Assembly (NCBI RefSeq): GCF_937616625.2
Contig: NC_065577.1
Coordinates: forward strand, 27,727,501-27,791,500
Reading direction: 5' to 3'
DNA length: 64,000 nt
Source of the DNA: Mercurialis annua
Lineage: Eukaryota > Streptophyta > Magnoliopsida > Malpighiales > Euphorbiaceae
The notes below the pieces were generated by a model. It saw nothing but the letters and a program-made list of their open reading frames with translations, searched no databases and was not told the DNA's origin. This document shows positions 21,801-32,955 of the stretch, piece by piece. The position numbers and the translations under genes are program-made. Within the stretch, counting starts at the first letter, position 1, and each line of letters opens with the position of its first letter.

Positions 21801-24800
21801 CTACTGCTGTCGGGGTGGTTCGTCTTCTATAGGTAGCACTTCCTCCTCTGTATCTACGGAAGGAGTCGAACGCTCCTCTGTCATTTTCATCTCCATGAAA
21901 CGCTGGTTCTTTGCGGCTGCTGCTTTGGCGATTGCATCTGCGGCTGCGTTCTCTTCTCTGGGTATGGGGCAGATCTCCCATTCTCCTCCGAATCTCTCTA
22001 TGTCATTCAAGAGTTCTTTTGCTTTCTCCATATATTTCGCCATCTTTGCCTCTTTTGCTTGGAACTGTCCTCCTATTTGTCCTGTGACTAACTGGGAATC
22101 GCTATGGACTCGTAGGACTTCGGTTTTCATTGCTTTCGCAATTGACAGTCCTGTTATGAGAGCTTCGTATTCTGCAGTACTATTAGTTTATTGCGATAAA
22201 TGGTATGTATATTTAAATGATGGATTGATATCATACCTGCCATGTTATTGGTTGCTTTAAATGTCAAGTGCACTGCATACTCGATTGTTATTCCCATTGG
22301 TCCTTCCAAGACAACACCTGCTCCCGCTCCGAGGTCATTGGATGCTCCATCTACGTAGAGATTCCAAGTAACTGCTTCTCTGGGTTCTTCATTGTCTGGT
22401 TTCTCCGTCATCTCTACTACAAAGTCTGCGAGTGCTTGCGCCTTCAATGTTTTCCTCGGCTCATATCATATATCATGTTCCCCCAACTGGACGGACCAGC
22501 TAACCATCCTTCCCGAAGTTTCCGGCCTCTGCAATGCCTTCCTCAGAGGTTGGTTAGTGCGTATGATGACCGTATGCCCTTGAAAATATGGCCTTAACTT
22601 CTTCGCTGCTACTACCACCATTAATGCCAACTTGTCAATTGTCGGGTAATTTAACTCTGCGCCTTTCAACGTTCTGCTGGAGTAGTAAATGGGCAGCTGC
22701 TCTTTTTCTTCCTCTCTTACTAGTACCGACGCGATCGTTTCTTTACCTGCTGATAGGTACAAGTACAGAATTTCTCCTGCCTTTGGCCGACTGAGTAACG
22801 GTGGGCTGGTCAAAAAGACTTTCAATTCTTCGAAAGCTTTCTGACATTCCTCATTCCATTCGAACTGTTTCATGTTGCGCAGTTGCTTGAAAAAGGGGAG
22901 ACATCTCTTCGCAGACGAAGAAACAAATCGCCCCAACGCTGTCACCCTTCCGTTTAGCTTCTGGACTTCTCTGATGCTTCGCGGTGCTACCATGTCTAGG
23001 ATGGCTTGAATCTTTTCTGGGTTCGCCTCTATGCCTCTCTGACTCACTAAGTACCCCAGGAACTTCCTGGCTTTTATGCCAAACGCGCACTTCTCTGGAT
23101 TCAGCTTCATGTTAAATTTGTTCAGTACCGCAAAAGTTTCTTCCAAGTCCTTGGCGTGCTCTTCAGGTGTACTGCTTTTTATGATCAAGTCGTCCACATA
23201 GACCTCTATGTTCCTTCCCAGTTGATCCTTAAACATGAAGTTCACTAGTCGTTGGTACGTTGCTCCAGCGTTTTTCAGCCCAAATGGCATGACGTTGTAA
23301 CAATACGTTCCCAAGTCGGTAGTGAAAGCTATCTTCACCTAATCTGTTTCGTTCATTGGTATCTGATGATAACCCTGTTTGGCATCTGCGAGACTATACA
23401 GCTGGTAGCAGGCTGTTGAATCTACCAGCTGATCGATATTCGGCAGCGGATAGCTGTCCTTTGGGCACGCTTTGTTTAAATCCGTGAAATCTACGCACAT
23501 GCGATATCCTCCATTTGCTTTTTTCACCAAGACGACGTTAGCAACCCATTCCGGGTACATTACCTCCCTTATGAACTTGGCTGCCTCCAACTTCCTGACC
23601 TCTTCCTCTATGACCTTCCTACGGTCTTCTGCGAACCGCCTCTTCTTCTGTACTACTGGTTTGGCGTTTTTATAAACAGTCAATTTATGGGATGCTATCG
23701 CTGGGTCTATTCCCACCACTTCTGAGGCATCTGCGGCAAAGGTGTCTCCATTCTTCTGCAATACACTTTTGATCTCTACAGCCACAGCCTCTGGTATTTC
23801 TGTCCCGGTCATCACTGCCTTTTTCTGGGTGATCTGGAATTCCATCATGTTGCCCACTGGGGCATTCCTATCTCCTTCTTCTTCTTCTGGATCTTCAGGG
23901 AATGCCTCAATGTTCAGACTTTCGCCTTTTTCTTCAGTGATCAAGTTGCATTCTCGTGCGGCTAACTGGCTCCCTTTTACGGTTACTATCCCTTCTTCGT
24001 CCGGAATTTTAAGTGTCAGCCATCTGATGCTGGTCACCGCGCCACACTGGTACAGGAAAGGCCTTCCCAAAATGGCGTTGTATGCCAAAGGGATATCCAC
24101 TACATTGAAAACTGTTGTCATGGTCTTCAGTGGCCCTTCTTCTGCTTCTCCCAGAATTATCTCCAGCTCTACCATTCCTTCTGGTCTGATAGGCTTTCCT
24201 CCTAAGCCAACCAACGGCACGGAAACCTGTCTGAGATCCGTTACCGATCCCCTTATCCCCCTAAAGACTTGCAAGGTAAGGAGGTTAACTGCGCTTCCTT
24301 CGTCCACCAGGATCCTCATTACTCTAAAATTGTTAATCAATGCTTTGATTACTAGCGCGTCGTTGTGCGGTTCCTGCACATGCCTCCCATCTTCTGGTCC
24401 AAAGGTGACTAGTGGTAGCTCCTCTGCGGACGCTCTAGTACTTATCGAGTACACGCCCTTACGTATCTTCTTCTTCTGTGCCTTTGAATAGGGTTCCCCC
24501 CCTTCTATCATGTTGATCACGCCCATGGGTTCTTTGAATCTTTTATTTGCCTCTTCTTTTTCCACATGTTCGGGTTTTCTTTTTTCTGCACTTCCTTCTG
24601 TGCGTACGAACTTCTTCTATACTCCTGACTGGATCAGCTGTTCTATCTCCCGTTTCAATTCCCAGCATCTATCTGTGTCATGGCCATATCCTTCATGGAA
24701 TCTGCAATACTTGCTCTTGTCTCTCTCTTTGTCTGGGTGTAGCTTTCTGGGTGCATTGTACATGACCCTATTGTTCTTCATCCAGCTGAATATTTCCACT

Positions 24801-24922
24801 AGTGCTCTGTTCAAAGGTGTGAAGTCAAATGGCTTATTTCCTCTTCCAAATCTCTGTGTTCTGTCATCTCCTCCTCTACTGCGGTATCTCTCTGGTTTGT
24901 CTTCCTCGTATTGTTTTGTCAG
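21801..24922 (-). pseudogene. gag C-terminus and pol (PR-RT-RNase H), no integrase
   Basis: The frame resumes gag after the nested insertion with a zinc-knuckle-like CRFHEGYGHDTDRC, then continues without shift into pol. Protease has a VDEGSAVNLL active-site-like motif near 24300. Reverse transcriptase has the DFTDLNKACPKDSYPLP region, a VMPFGLKNAGATYQR region and a YVDD motif near 23195. RNase H follows, and then a second RNase H-like domain with DGASN, an AEYEAL-type Glu region and VHSDSQLV. In-frame stops are TAG at 24617-24619, TAG at 23339-23341 and TGA at 22466-22468. The second RNase H is split by a 65-bp intron-like segment (22172-22236). Pol ends at 21801 after the RNase H; there is no HHCC or DDE integrase region. 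Confidence 0.88.
22172..22236 (-). other. Intron-like 65-bp interruption of RNase H
   Basis: On the minus strand the segment begins GTATGATATC and ends ACTAATAGTACTGCAG. It has GT-AG ends and a branch-point-like CTAAT. Its length is not a multiple of three; removing it rejoins Met-Ala-Glu-Tyr-Glu of the conserved acidic motif in frame. A 4-bp CTGC flanks both sides on the plus strand, so a small insertion with a target duplication is the alternative. Confidence 0.6.
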
Positions 24923-25508
24923 TGATAAACAGATAAACGGACCGAGAACAGCAAAGGAGCACATCTCGGACCCACCGAGATAGGTCAAACATAACAAACA
25001 GAGCACACCAGGGGCGACACACAACACATCTCGGACTGACCGAAGTACACCAAACACAACTAATAAGGATAAACCGGAACAAACCAACATCACAAACCGA
25101 TCAGAGCGACAACCTAAAAATGAGCATATCCCGGTAGTCACCGAGCACAACCACTCCGAACACACGGGACAAATCTGTCAGAACGTACTCTGACATTCCA
25201 GACAAAACAGCTGCACAGACAAAGAGAATGAAGTCAGACCTGTCGGCCCAGACAAAGAGGAACAAAGACATTAGTATAAAAGGCAAAAGGAAAATAGGTA
25301 AAAAGGTTAATTTCTTTTTCTCTCTCTAAACTCTTAACCACCTTTCACTTCTTATTCTTTCTCTCACTAAAACAGTTACTAACTAGACCGTCGGAGTGGT
25401 TTGCCGGAATCCCCTTCCGGCACCCTTCTCACGGTTGTTTTGTACCTTGTAGGTACGGCCTTGAAGTGTCTATCGAAGCTAAATACAATTCGAGATCACA
25501 AGTTATCA
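24923..25508 (+). mobile_element. 5' LTR of pol-less element
   Basis: Direct repeat of 30473-31067. A TATA-like TATAAAAGG lies at 25274-25282, followed by a CT-rich start region near 25310-25375, consistent with a promoter; the promoter role is inferred. Confidence 0.92.
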
Positions 25509-25510
25509 TT

Positions 25511-25528
25511 TGGCGCCGTCTGTGGGAA
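25511..25528 (+). other. Primer-binding site
   Basis: TGGCGCCGTCTGTGGGAA lies two bases after the 5' LTR. The same 18 bases serve the Tat element (minus strand 32541-32524), so both probably use the same tRNA primer. Confidence 0.85.
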
Positions 25529-25576
25529 AGAAAATAAGAAAGCTTCCCCCTTTCTATCCTTCTGGAAACTAATAGG

Positions 25577-26920
25577 ATGAGCAGAGTAGAAGGAGATGAT
25601 CCCGCAATCGGAGACAATAATACGCAAAGCAGTAGAACGGGAGAGGGGCTCAACGCTCCACCAAGAAGAGCTACCGGCGAAAGCTCGTTTTGCCCGGTCA
25701 CTACATCGATGGCAGGCATTCACCCGAGCCCTATGTCAGGGGTTACCACTCATTACCCGTGGGGAATGCCATCGTCGGGTAACATTCCCCCAACATCATA
25801 CTCCACCCCTATGCACCAAACCACTCAAACTTTTTTAAGACCGGGTGTAACCCCCATCAACCTCGCATTCACCCCAAACACCACCCCCGCACCTAGACAA
25901 ACCACCGCAGAAGTCCAAAATCCTACGCCAGCACAAATCCAAGAATACATCGAGTTTCATACTCGGCAGCTAGCTTTCCTTCAACAGGTACAACAGGTCC
26001 ATACTCGGCCAACAGCCCCAACTGCAACCCAGGATAACACTACCACTCCACCATACATACCGACCGCACCACCTTACCCACAGGAATTCTACCAAGGCCA
26101 AAAAACACCTGAGGAAGCAAACCGCGAGAAAAATCCACGAGAACAAAACCCAGAGCCAGCACAGACCGGACATAAAACTCCAGAGGGACATAAAAAGACA
26201 CCAAAACGGGTTGAGATCGAAGAGAGCGTACACAGCTCGGGCGCTAATTCACCAAAGAAAAAGAACTTGGAGCAAGAAATCACCGAAAGAGTCAGAACCG
26301 AGATGGAAAAATGTAGAAGGAAAGAGCCGAGAAACACAAGTTTCCTGAACATCGGAAACCCAATGTCGGCAGAAATACGAGAAGAACCCTTCCCTTTAAA
26401 CTACAAAACACCGCAGTTAGACGATTACAATGGAACAGGGGACCCGATCACGCACTTGAGTTGTTTACAAGGGGTCATGATGGTACAATGTTTGTCCGAA
26501 GCGGCCGTCTGCAAACTCTTCCCGACTACCCTAAAAGGACCAGCTGCCATCTGGTATCAAAGCCTAAAAGAAGGCTCTATCCGAAGCTTCGACGAGCTGG
26601 CAAGAGCTTTCCGAACACATTTCGCACCGAGCATACAACGAAAGAAAAAGTCCAGTGACTTAAAACTTTGCTACCAAAAACCAGGAGAAAGTCTGCAGAG
26701 TTATATCGGCCGATTCAACGCAGAAGCGGTCGAAGTGGGAAATTTGAATGATGATACTGTGATAGATGCAATGAAAGACAACACAACAATGATGGCCTTC
26801 CGGGATAACCTGATAACAAACCCAGTACAAACTTACTCCCAGCTGATGGACCGAGCCTGGAACTATATAAATTTAGACGAAGAACAACGGCGAAAAGCCG
26901 CACAAACTACAAAGCAATAG
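25577..26920 (+). CDS. Gag polyprotein of pol-less Tat-type element
   Basis: This is an intact frame of 447 residues from ATG 25577 to TAG 26918. The N-terminal half is Pro/Thr/Gln-rich and low in complexity, followed by a charged segment (about residues 180-250) and then the retrotransposon gag domain (about residues 270-430), with the YNGTGDPITHL, VCKLFPTTLKGPAAIWY, QSYIGRFN and INLDEE landmarks typical of Tat-lineage Gag. The stop falls soon after the gag domain, so the zinc-knuckle segment seen in the surrounding Tat element is missing. It should form virus-like particles in the cytoplasm for packaging element RNA; that is family knowledge. The intact frame contrasts with the broken gag around it and fits a young insertion. 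Confidence 0.85.
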   Translation: MSRVEGDDPAIGDNNTQSSRTGEGLNAPPRRATGESSFCPVTTSMAGIHPSPMSGVTTHYPWGMPSSGNIPPTSYSTPMHQTTQTFLRPGVTPINLAFTPNTTPAPRQTTAEVQNPTPAQIQEYIEFHTRQLAFLQQVQQVHTRPTAPTATQDNTTTPPYIPTAPPYPQEFYQGQKTPEEANREKNPREQNPEPAQTGHKTPEGHKKTPKRVEIEESVHSSGANSPKKKNLEQEITERVRTEMEKCRRKEPRNTSFLNIGNPMSAEIREEPFPLNYKTPQLDDYNGTGDPITHLSCLQGVMMVQCLSEAAVCKLFPTTLKGPAAIWYQSLKEGSIRSFDELARAFRTHFAPSIQRKKKSSDLKLCYQKPGESLQSYIGRFNAEAVEVGNLNDDTVIDAMKDNTTMMAFRDNLITNPVQTYSQLMDRAWNYINLDEEQRRKAAQTTKQ

Positions 26921-27412
26921 CTTTAAAAGACTCAAGGCAATCACTTTATCCGAACAAAGCAATAGCTTTAAAAGACTTAAGGCAATCGCTTTATCCGAAC
27001 AAAGCAATAGCTTTAAAAGACTCAAGGCAATCGCTTTATCCGAACAAAGCAATAGCTTTAAAAGACTTAAAGCAATCGCTTTATCCGAACAAAGCAATAG
27101 CTTTAAAAGACTCAAGGCAATCGCTTTATCCGAACAAAGCAATAGCTTTAAAAGACTCAAGGCAATCGCTTTATCCGAACAAAGCAATAGCTTTAAAAGA
27201 CTTAAAGTAATCGCTTTATCCGAACAAAGCAATAGCTTTAAAAGACTTAAAGCAATCGCTTTATCCGAACAAAGCAATAGCTTTAAAAGACTTAAAGCAA
27301 TCGCTTTATCCGAACAAAGCAATAGCTTTAAAAGACTCAAGGCAATCGCTTTATCCGAACAAAGCAATAGCTTTAAAAGATTAATAGCAATCGCTTTCTC
27401 CGAACAAACTCA
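26913..27412. repeat. 45-bp tandem array, about 11 units
   Basis: Units read GCAATAGCTTTAAAAGACTC then AAGGCAATCGCTTTATCCGA then ACAAA, with only one to three differences among them. The array starts at the last bases of gag. Because 45 is divisible by three, the minus strand shows a long periodic frame with a 15-residue repeat; I treat this as a repeat by-product. High unit identity points to recent expansion. Confidence 0.95.
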
Positions 27413-27549
27413 TAAGTTAAAACAACATAGAAACATAGAAAAAACATATACCCAAGCAAAAAACCGAGCACAAAGATGAAACAAAAAGGAAAAATTTATA
27501 TATAGATCACTAGGAACAATCCGAACAAAAAATTGATTTATTACAAGGA

Positions 27550-29971
27550 CTAATCTATTACAGCCCGAGAAATATCATCGGGCAACTGCACACCATTTCC
27601 AGACATGGAACCACCACCCTCGCTCAGTCCGGCTTCTTCATAATGACTCACATCAAGCTGGCCGAGCACCGAAGGAGCAACAGTTGTCTGACCAGTCCTC
27701 TGATCACTAGCAACTTGGGCGTTCTCTTGATCTATCCGATCAAACTCCTTGCTCAGCTCGGCTATCATTTCAGTAGCCGCATCAGACACTTCGGCCTTCT
27801 TACGCATGAACACCTCATACATAGCAGCTACGTCCAGATAAAGACATTCCAGATCAGCATCAGGAAGCAACAGAGGCCCCACTCTCTCTTTCAGGTCATC
27901 CTCCAGAAGGTCAGTCAATTGACCGAACTCAGCAGTAACTTCGGTTCGAACAGCCTTCATAGCCTTCTCAAGCTCCTCCGAAGATAACCGCTTCTGCTCA
28001 GCCAAAACCGTATCATGCTGCTCTCTTTGCTTGATAAGCTCCAACTCATGTTTCCGTTTTAGATCAACTCGAGCCTCGGTCAAACTAGCCACTTCCTTCT
28101 TCAGATCGGCAATCTGCGCATTATACTCGTTGATATGATTATCAAGCACAGACTGAACATTGGCTCGAGCAATCTGCTCAGACTCCAAGGCAGCAGCAGC
28201 AGACTCAGCTTTCTCCCGATCAGCGGACGCCTGATTAACTAAGTCATCCTGAACCGAACGGGCACCGAGCAGGTGGTTGATTAACTGTCAAAAATAAAAA
28301 TCATGATCAGCACAAACCACATAAAAATATATATAAAATCAAAAATTTCTACCTGAAAGGCCAACGAACAACCCCCCATCAATGAAGTCCCGAGGATGAA
28401 CAATCTTCATACCATCCACATCCTTCGGAAGAGAACAGAGACGGGCCAAGGAAAGAGCGGTAGGATAATTCTCAACGGTATCCGCCGACGTCTTCCTCTT
28501 CAAATACCGAGCAATGACAGAAGAAGTCAAAGCCGGATCAGCTATATTCTCGGCAGGGACTTCAACGGCATCCACAGCCTTACCCTTACCCTTCCGAGAC
28601 AGACCTTTATCTGTCAGCGGTAAATCATCATTAAAAACCGGGACAGACACGGACTCAACCCCCGGTCCAGCAGCCGCCATACCAGCATTTAAAGCTAACA
28701 CAACAGGCTCATTCGGCCTCTCGTCACCCGACGCATCCTGAAAAGCGTCAATCTCGGCAGATAAAGGGTCAACACCCTGATCAGAAGGCCTCTTGCCAAC
28801 AGTTTTTCCCCTTTTCCGTTTCTTCTCAGTAAGAGGAGGCACCGCCTCCAAATTTATACCGGGACCGCCAGCTTTAAGAACATCAGCCATCTTCGGCTGA
28901 GAAGCATCCACAGCTCGGGACGTCTGTCCCTTAGTCGGTCTAGCTCGCCTCCCAGCAGTAAAAGCAGCCATATCCATCGCTACAAAAGCAAATAACAAAA
29001 TAAATTAAAACCACCGATGAATAATATAACGACACACTTATGCCAAAGCAAATACAGCAGACAAACAAAAAATACAAAAATAAAAACCGAGAACAACCTT
29101 GGCGATTAGGGTTAAACTTTACAATCCTCAACCGAGGAATGAGCTCCTCGGTATTCACAGGGCCGATCTGCCCCAATAAAACCTGAAGACGAGCATGTGC
29201 TGTTTCTCGGATCTTATCCCTCCTAATGAAAGTATGCTCCGGAGATACACATGACCAGCAACGAGGCAGTTCGGTAAAAGCCGAGGGATGCCTAAGTCTA
29301 AACCAGTCCACCCTAAAACGTTTAAGGGACGTGGTAACATTCTCAACTATTCGCCTAGGCTCTGACTTAAGAATTTTAAAATAAGCGAAGTCATACTCGC
29401 CATTAAAAACTAGACCATACATACTAGCAAAAAATTTTACCGAGAAAGGTATCTTATTTTTTAAACAAAGAGCCCGAACGGTAAAGAAATGCCTAATACC
29501 GTTCGGATGAAATTGACTCAAAGGCATCTGATACCACCGAAGCAGATCAACTAAGTCGGTCTGAAATGGAATCCTAACACCGGAGTGAAGATGCTCCACA
29601 CAAACAATTACATACCCCGGGTCGGCAGGGGCATTTATGGTTATACCCGGGGGAGACAACTCTAAAGTGTAACCGTCCGGAATCCTAAGTTTCGATCCTA
29701 AATAGTCCAAATAGTGTTGGGTAAGCTCGGCAAATGTAGTCTCCATCATCACCCTCCTAACAGCTGCAGTTTTGGACTTCCTAGGTCTAACACGCCTAGG
29801 CCGAGCATAAGAAGTCGCTTCCGAGCATACCAAATCATCTAACCTATTCTCACCAACAATACCATCTTCGGTATCTTCGACAGGATCACTATCACTACTA
29901 CTAAGGTCCTCATCAATATTCATATCTAGGTCTCGCTCGGACTGGTTCTGAGAATCTTCTTCGCCTGACAT
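27550..29971 (-). CDS. Antisense three-exon gene of pol-less element (PF04195-like plus coiled coil)
   Basis: It is convergent with gag. Exon 1 (29971-29098) opens with an acidic Ser/Asp-rich segment, then a basic stretch (RRVRPRKSKT), then a folded region containing GVRIPFQTDLVDLLRWY, QFHPNGIRHFF and GLVFNGEYDF, resembling the putative gypsy transposon domain. Exon 2 (28979-28353) has basic clusters (TEKKRKRGK, SRKGKGKAV) that could be nuclear localisation signals. Exon 3 (about 28284-27550) is a long predicted coiled coil. Introns are GT-AG; the first junction keeps frame. The second junction is off by one base, and a run of six G (minus strand) at 28372-28377 just before the donor is a likely one-base error or mutation. 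Function is unknown; related antisense genes occur in Tat elements of other plants. Confidence 0.65.
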
Positions 29972-30472
29972 TTATTCACTAAAGGCCAAAAAGAAAAACA
30001 ACTAATCAAAAGAAATAAACCCTAAGTATACAAGATCAACAAACAAATAAGCAAAAACAAGGACAAACAAAGACACAAATTAAAAACAGATCAAAAGGAA
30101 CAAAAATGGGAAAACTTACGATTATATCTTGAAGAAAAGGAAGAACAATAAGAACAGCAAGAAAAGCAAAAGAACAGGTGAGACAAAGGAGAGAGCAAAA
30201 GAAAAACAAGAGGAAAGAAAATAAGCAAATAAACAAAGAAAGGTTTTTATAGAAACCGAACAAGGGCAACTGAAGAGTCACCTCAAAAAACGCACCAAAA
30301 CCAAAGGACACATCAATAAATGTGCTAGTGGGGGACAACATCTGTGACACAAACAGCAAAAAGACGACACGTGTAACAAAAGCGCCGGCAATAAATACAC
30401 GCAATAAAAGCAAAACACACTCGGACATAAATTCCTTGGACATAAATATCCAACACGCCAGTGGGGGACTTG

Positions 30473-31067
30473 TGATAAACAGATAAACGGACCGAGAACA
30501 GCAAAGGCCAATCCACAGCACATCTCGGACCCACCGAGATAGGTCAAACATAACAAACAGAGCACACCAGGGGCGACTCACAACACATCTCGGACTGACC
30601 GAAGTACACCAAACACAACTAATAAGGATAAACCGGAACAAACCAACATCACAAACCGATCAGAGCGACAACCTAAAAATGAGCATATCCCGGTAGTCAC
30701 CGAGCACAACCACTCCGAACACACGGGACAAATCTGTCAGAACGTACTCTGACATTCCAGACAAAACAGCTGCACAGACAAAGAGAATGAAGTCAGACCT
30801 GTCGGCGCAGACAAAGAGGAACAAAGACATTAGTATAAAAGGCAAAAGGAAAATAGGTAAAAAGGTTAATTTCTTTTTCTCTCTCTAAACTCTTAACCAC
30901 CTTTCACTTCTTATTCTTTCTCTCACTAAAACAGTTACTAACTAGACCGTCGGAGTGGTTTGCCGGAATCCCCTTCTGGCACCCTTCTCACGGTTGTTTT
31001 GTACCTTGTAGGTACGGCCTTGAAGTGTCCATCGGAGCTAAATACAATTCGAGATCACAAGTTATCA
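30473..31067 (+). mobile_element. 3' LTR of pol-less element
   Basis: Direct repeat of 24923-25508 with an extra 9 bases near 30508 and few substitutions. It is preceded by a polypurine tract and followed by the GTTAG target duplication. Confidence 0.92.
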
Positions 31068-32466
31068 GTTAGCGTTCTTCTTGCTTCATCCAGTTCTACG
31101 TACTTGTGTGCTATTGCCATCAATTCTTGGAAAGTGGAAGGCTTTTTCATTAAGATCTTATCTCTCAGTCGTTCGAACCTTGTTCCCATCTTCATAGCCT
31201 CTATGGCTGTATCATGGTTTAGGTGCTCTATCTGGACTGCTTCTTTATTGAATCTCTCCACGAAGTTCTTCAACGTCTCGCCTTCACCCTGTCGGCACTT
31301 CCGTAAATCACTTGAGTTCTTCTGCAGCGGGATGTTTGTGCGGAAACGCCCTTTGAATGCTGTTGCCAGTTCTGCAAACGTTCCGATGGTGTTGGACTTC
31401 AGTCCGAGGTACCATTTCTGCGCTGATCCCTTGAGGGTGGCTGGGAATACTCTGCACAGCATCGGATCTGAAACATCTTGAAGCATCATTATCGTTTTGA
31501 ATTTTGAGATATGGCTTTTCGGGTCTCCGGTCCCATCAAAGGGCTCAAACGTTGGTAGTTTGAAACGAGAAGAGAATTTCACATCTAATACTTCCCTTTT
31601 CAGTGGTGAAAAATCGTCTCCTCCTTCCGTCTACTTCCTCCTTCTTCCTTCTCCAGGTCTACGTATTCTCTCTGCTTCTTCGCGACTTCTTCATCCCTTG
31701 CTTTTTCGCCTTGCTGTGCGGCGTCCTCTCCTTTTTCCTTTCCTGCGTCTCCTGGGAGTGGTGCAGTGAGAACACGTCGGGGAGCCGTTTCTTTATCTTT
31801 CCGCGCGTCTTTGTCTCGCCCTCTTGGGATTGGTTCAGACTGTTGCCTTCTCTGAGCTGGTGTTTTATCTGCCTCTACAGTCTTCTCCTTCGCGATCCCA
31901 ATCAGTCTATCTTGGAAGTCGTTAAAGCTCTTCATCACCGCCTCATGGTAGAGCGGTGGTAGCTGGGCTCCTGGTGGTACATATGGTGGAATGTATCCGG
32001 CTGTTGCCGCTGTGACGGTTCCTTCTACGTCTAGGGACGGAAAAGGAATTGGTGCGGTGGGTCTTTGATATCCCTGGTGATACTGGCTACCCCATGGGGT
32101 ATACGTCTGCGGCCAACTCGCCGCGTTTTGATTATACATGGGCGATGGATAGTACATGTTCTGCGGTGTATAACAATTCCAAGGAAGAAATACCTGACTA
32201 GTTCCGGGTAGTTGTGCTCCTCTGCCCATCAATCCTGCTGTTGATCCGGGTATGGAAACCGGTGGTGTGATGCCCGCACTTGTGGCTCCAGTCCCCCCTG
32301 GGATTCCAGAGCTTGTCCTCAAAGGACCCGTCGTTCCCGCCGGAGGTGGGCGAAGGGGAAAGACTATTCCGTCTGTTCTTGCTAGTAGAGTTGGATTGCT
32401 GCCTCCGGACATCTCTCTATCTCTGACTCCGACTCCAGGTGGTGGTGGTTCATCATGGTTGTCCAT
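31068..32466 (-). pseudogene. gag N-terminus of Tat element, frameshifted and interrupted
   Basis: The first frame (32466 to 31600) is a Gly/Pro/Thr-rich N-terminus with a charged end. A second frame (31582 to 31068) has the gag domain: LPTFEPFDGTGDPKSHI, CRVFPATLKGSAQKWY, FVERFNKEA and YVELDEARR. A one-base shift near 31585-31600 in a purine-rich run separates them. The right-hand end is cut by the nested element after ARRTLT and resumes at 24922 with Lys-Gln-Tyr-Glu, in frame. Confidence 0.88.
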
Positions 32467-32543
32467 GAGTTTGTTTCAGTTCGTAGAACCAAAATTGATT
32501 GATTTTTAGAAAAGAACAATCGTTTCCCACAGACGGCGCCAAA

Positions 32544-32955
32544 TGATGGTTCTGCGAATGATAGGGTCTTCTCTTATCAACCTGAGATCACGAACACAGG
32601 TTAGAATGAGTCGGACGTTTGTGTCCGACCACACTCCGATGCCTAAGTCAGATACCTTGTAAGGTTCAAAGATAAATGACGTAGTTTAAAGAGAATGAAT
32701 TAGAGTTTTACCTTTGGTCTTCGGTCTATTTATATAGACTCTTCTCTCAGTAGTCGACTCAAGGTCATCTTCTTGTGATTGTGTTTAATTCGGACTCATG
32801 CTGGAAAATAAGGATTGGGTCAATCCCAATCTTCCCGGATTCCAAAGATCAGATCAGTTAGGATCTGCGTCTACCGACTAATGACAACTGCTCGGTATCT
32901 ACTGTCTACTGTTCTTGCTTGACTATATGTGCTGGGGTCAACTGCGTATCCATCA
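32544..32955 (-). mobile_element. 5' LTR of Tat element
   Basis: The 412-bp direct repeat of 19327-19738 lies next to the PBS at 32541-32524. A TATA-like TATTTATATAG on the minus-strand side of 32725-32740 may belong to its promoter. Confidence 0.93.

Larger units (their letters stand above)
24923..31067 (+). mobile_element. Pol-less (TR-GAG type) LTR element nested in Tat gag
   Basis: LTRs are 24923-25508 (586 bp) and 30473-31067 (595 bp), differing mainly by a 9-bp indel. Both start TGATAAACAG and end AAGTTATCA. The target duplication is GTCAG (24918-24922) versus GTTAG (31068-31072). The PBS TGGCGCCGTCTGTGGGAA lies 2 bases after the 5' LTR, and a purine tract GTGGGGGA precedes the 3' LTR. 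Inside are an open gag (25577-26920), a 45-bp tandem array and a three-exon antisense gene. No pol domain is present. It must depend on an autonomous partner for movement. Confidence 0.93.
19327..32955 (-). mobile_element. Tat-lineage Ty3/gypsy element, minus orientation, interrupted
   Basis: LTRs 19327-19738 and 32544-32955 are both 412 bp, start TGATGGTTCTGCG and end GCGTATCCATCA. I count about five differences between them. The PBS on the minus strand (32541-32524) reads TGGCGCCGTCTGTGGGAA after a 2-base spacer, so gag-pol runs right to left. Contents: gag (split), protease, reverse transcriptase, RNase H, second RNase H domain, and an antisense gene on the plus strand. Integrase is absent. 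A 6.1-kb pol-less element sits inside gag. The host site duplication is GATAC/GATAT. Confidence 0.92.

Noticed and set aside
23742..24491. Plus-strand frame of 249 residues opposite pol
   Set aside because: Shadow of the protease-RT frame; no conserved pattern.
26873..27367. Minus-strand frame with a perfect 15-residue repeat
   Set aside because: It is the translation of the 45-bp array, lacks non-repeat sequence of its own and overlaps the end of gag.
30036..30641. Hydrophobic minus-strand frame of 201 residues
   Set aside because: It overlaps the 3' LTR and untranslated sequence of the pol-less element; the hydrophobic look comes from A-rich plus-strand sequence read in reverse.
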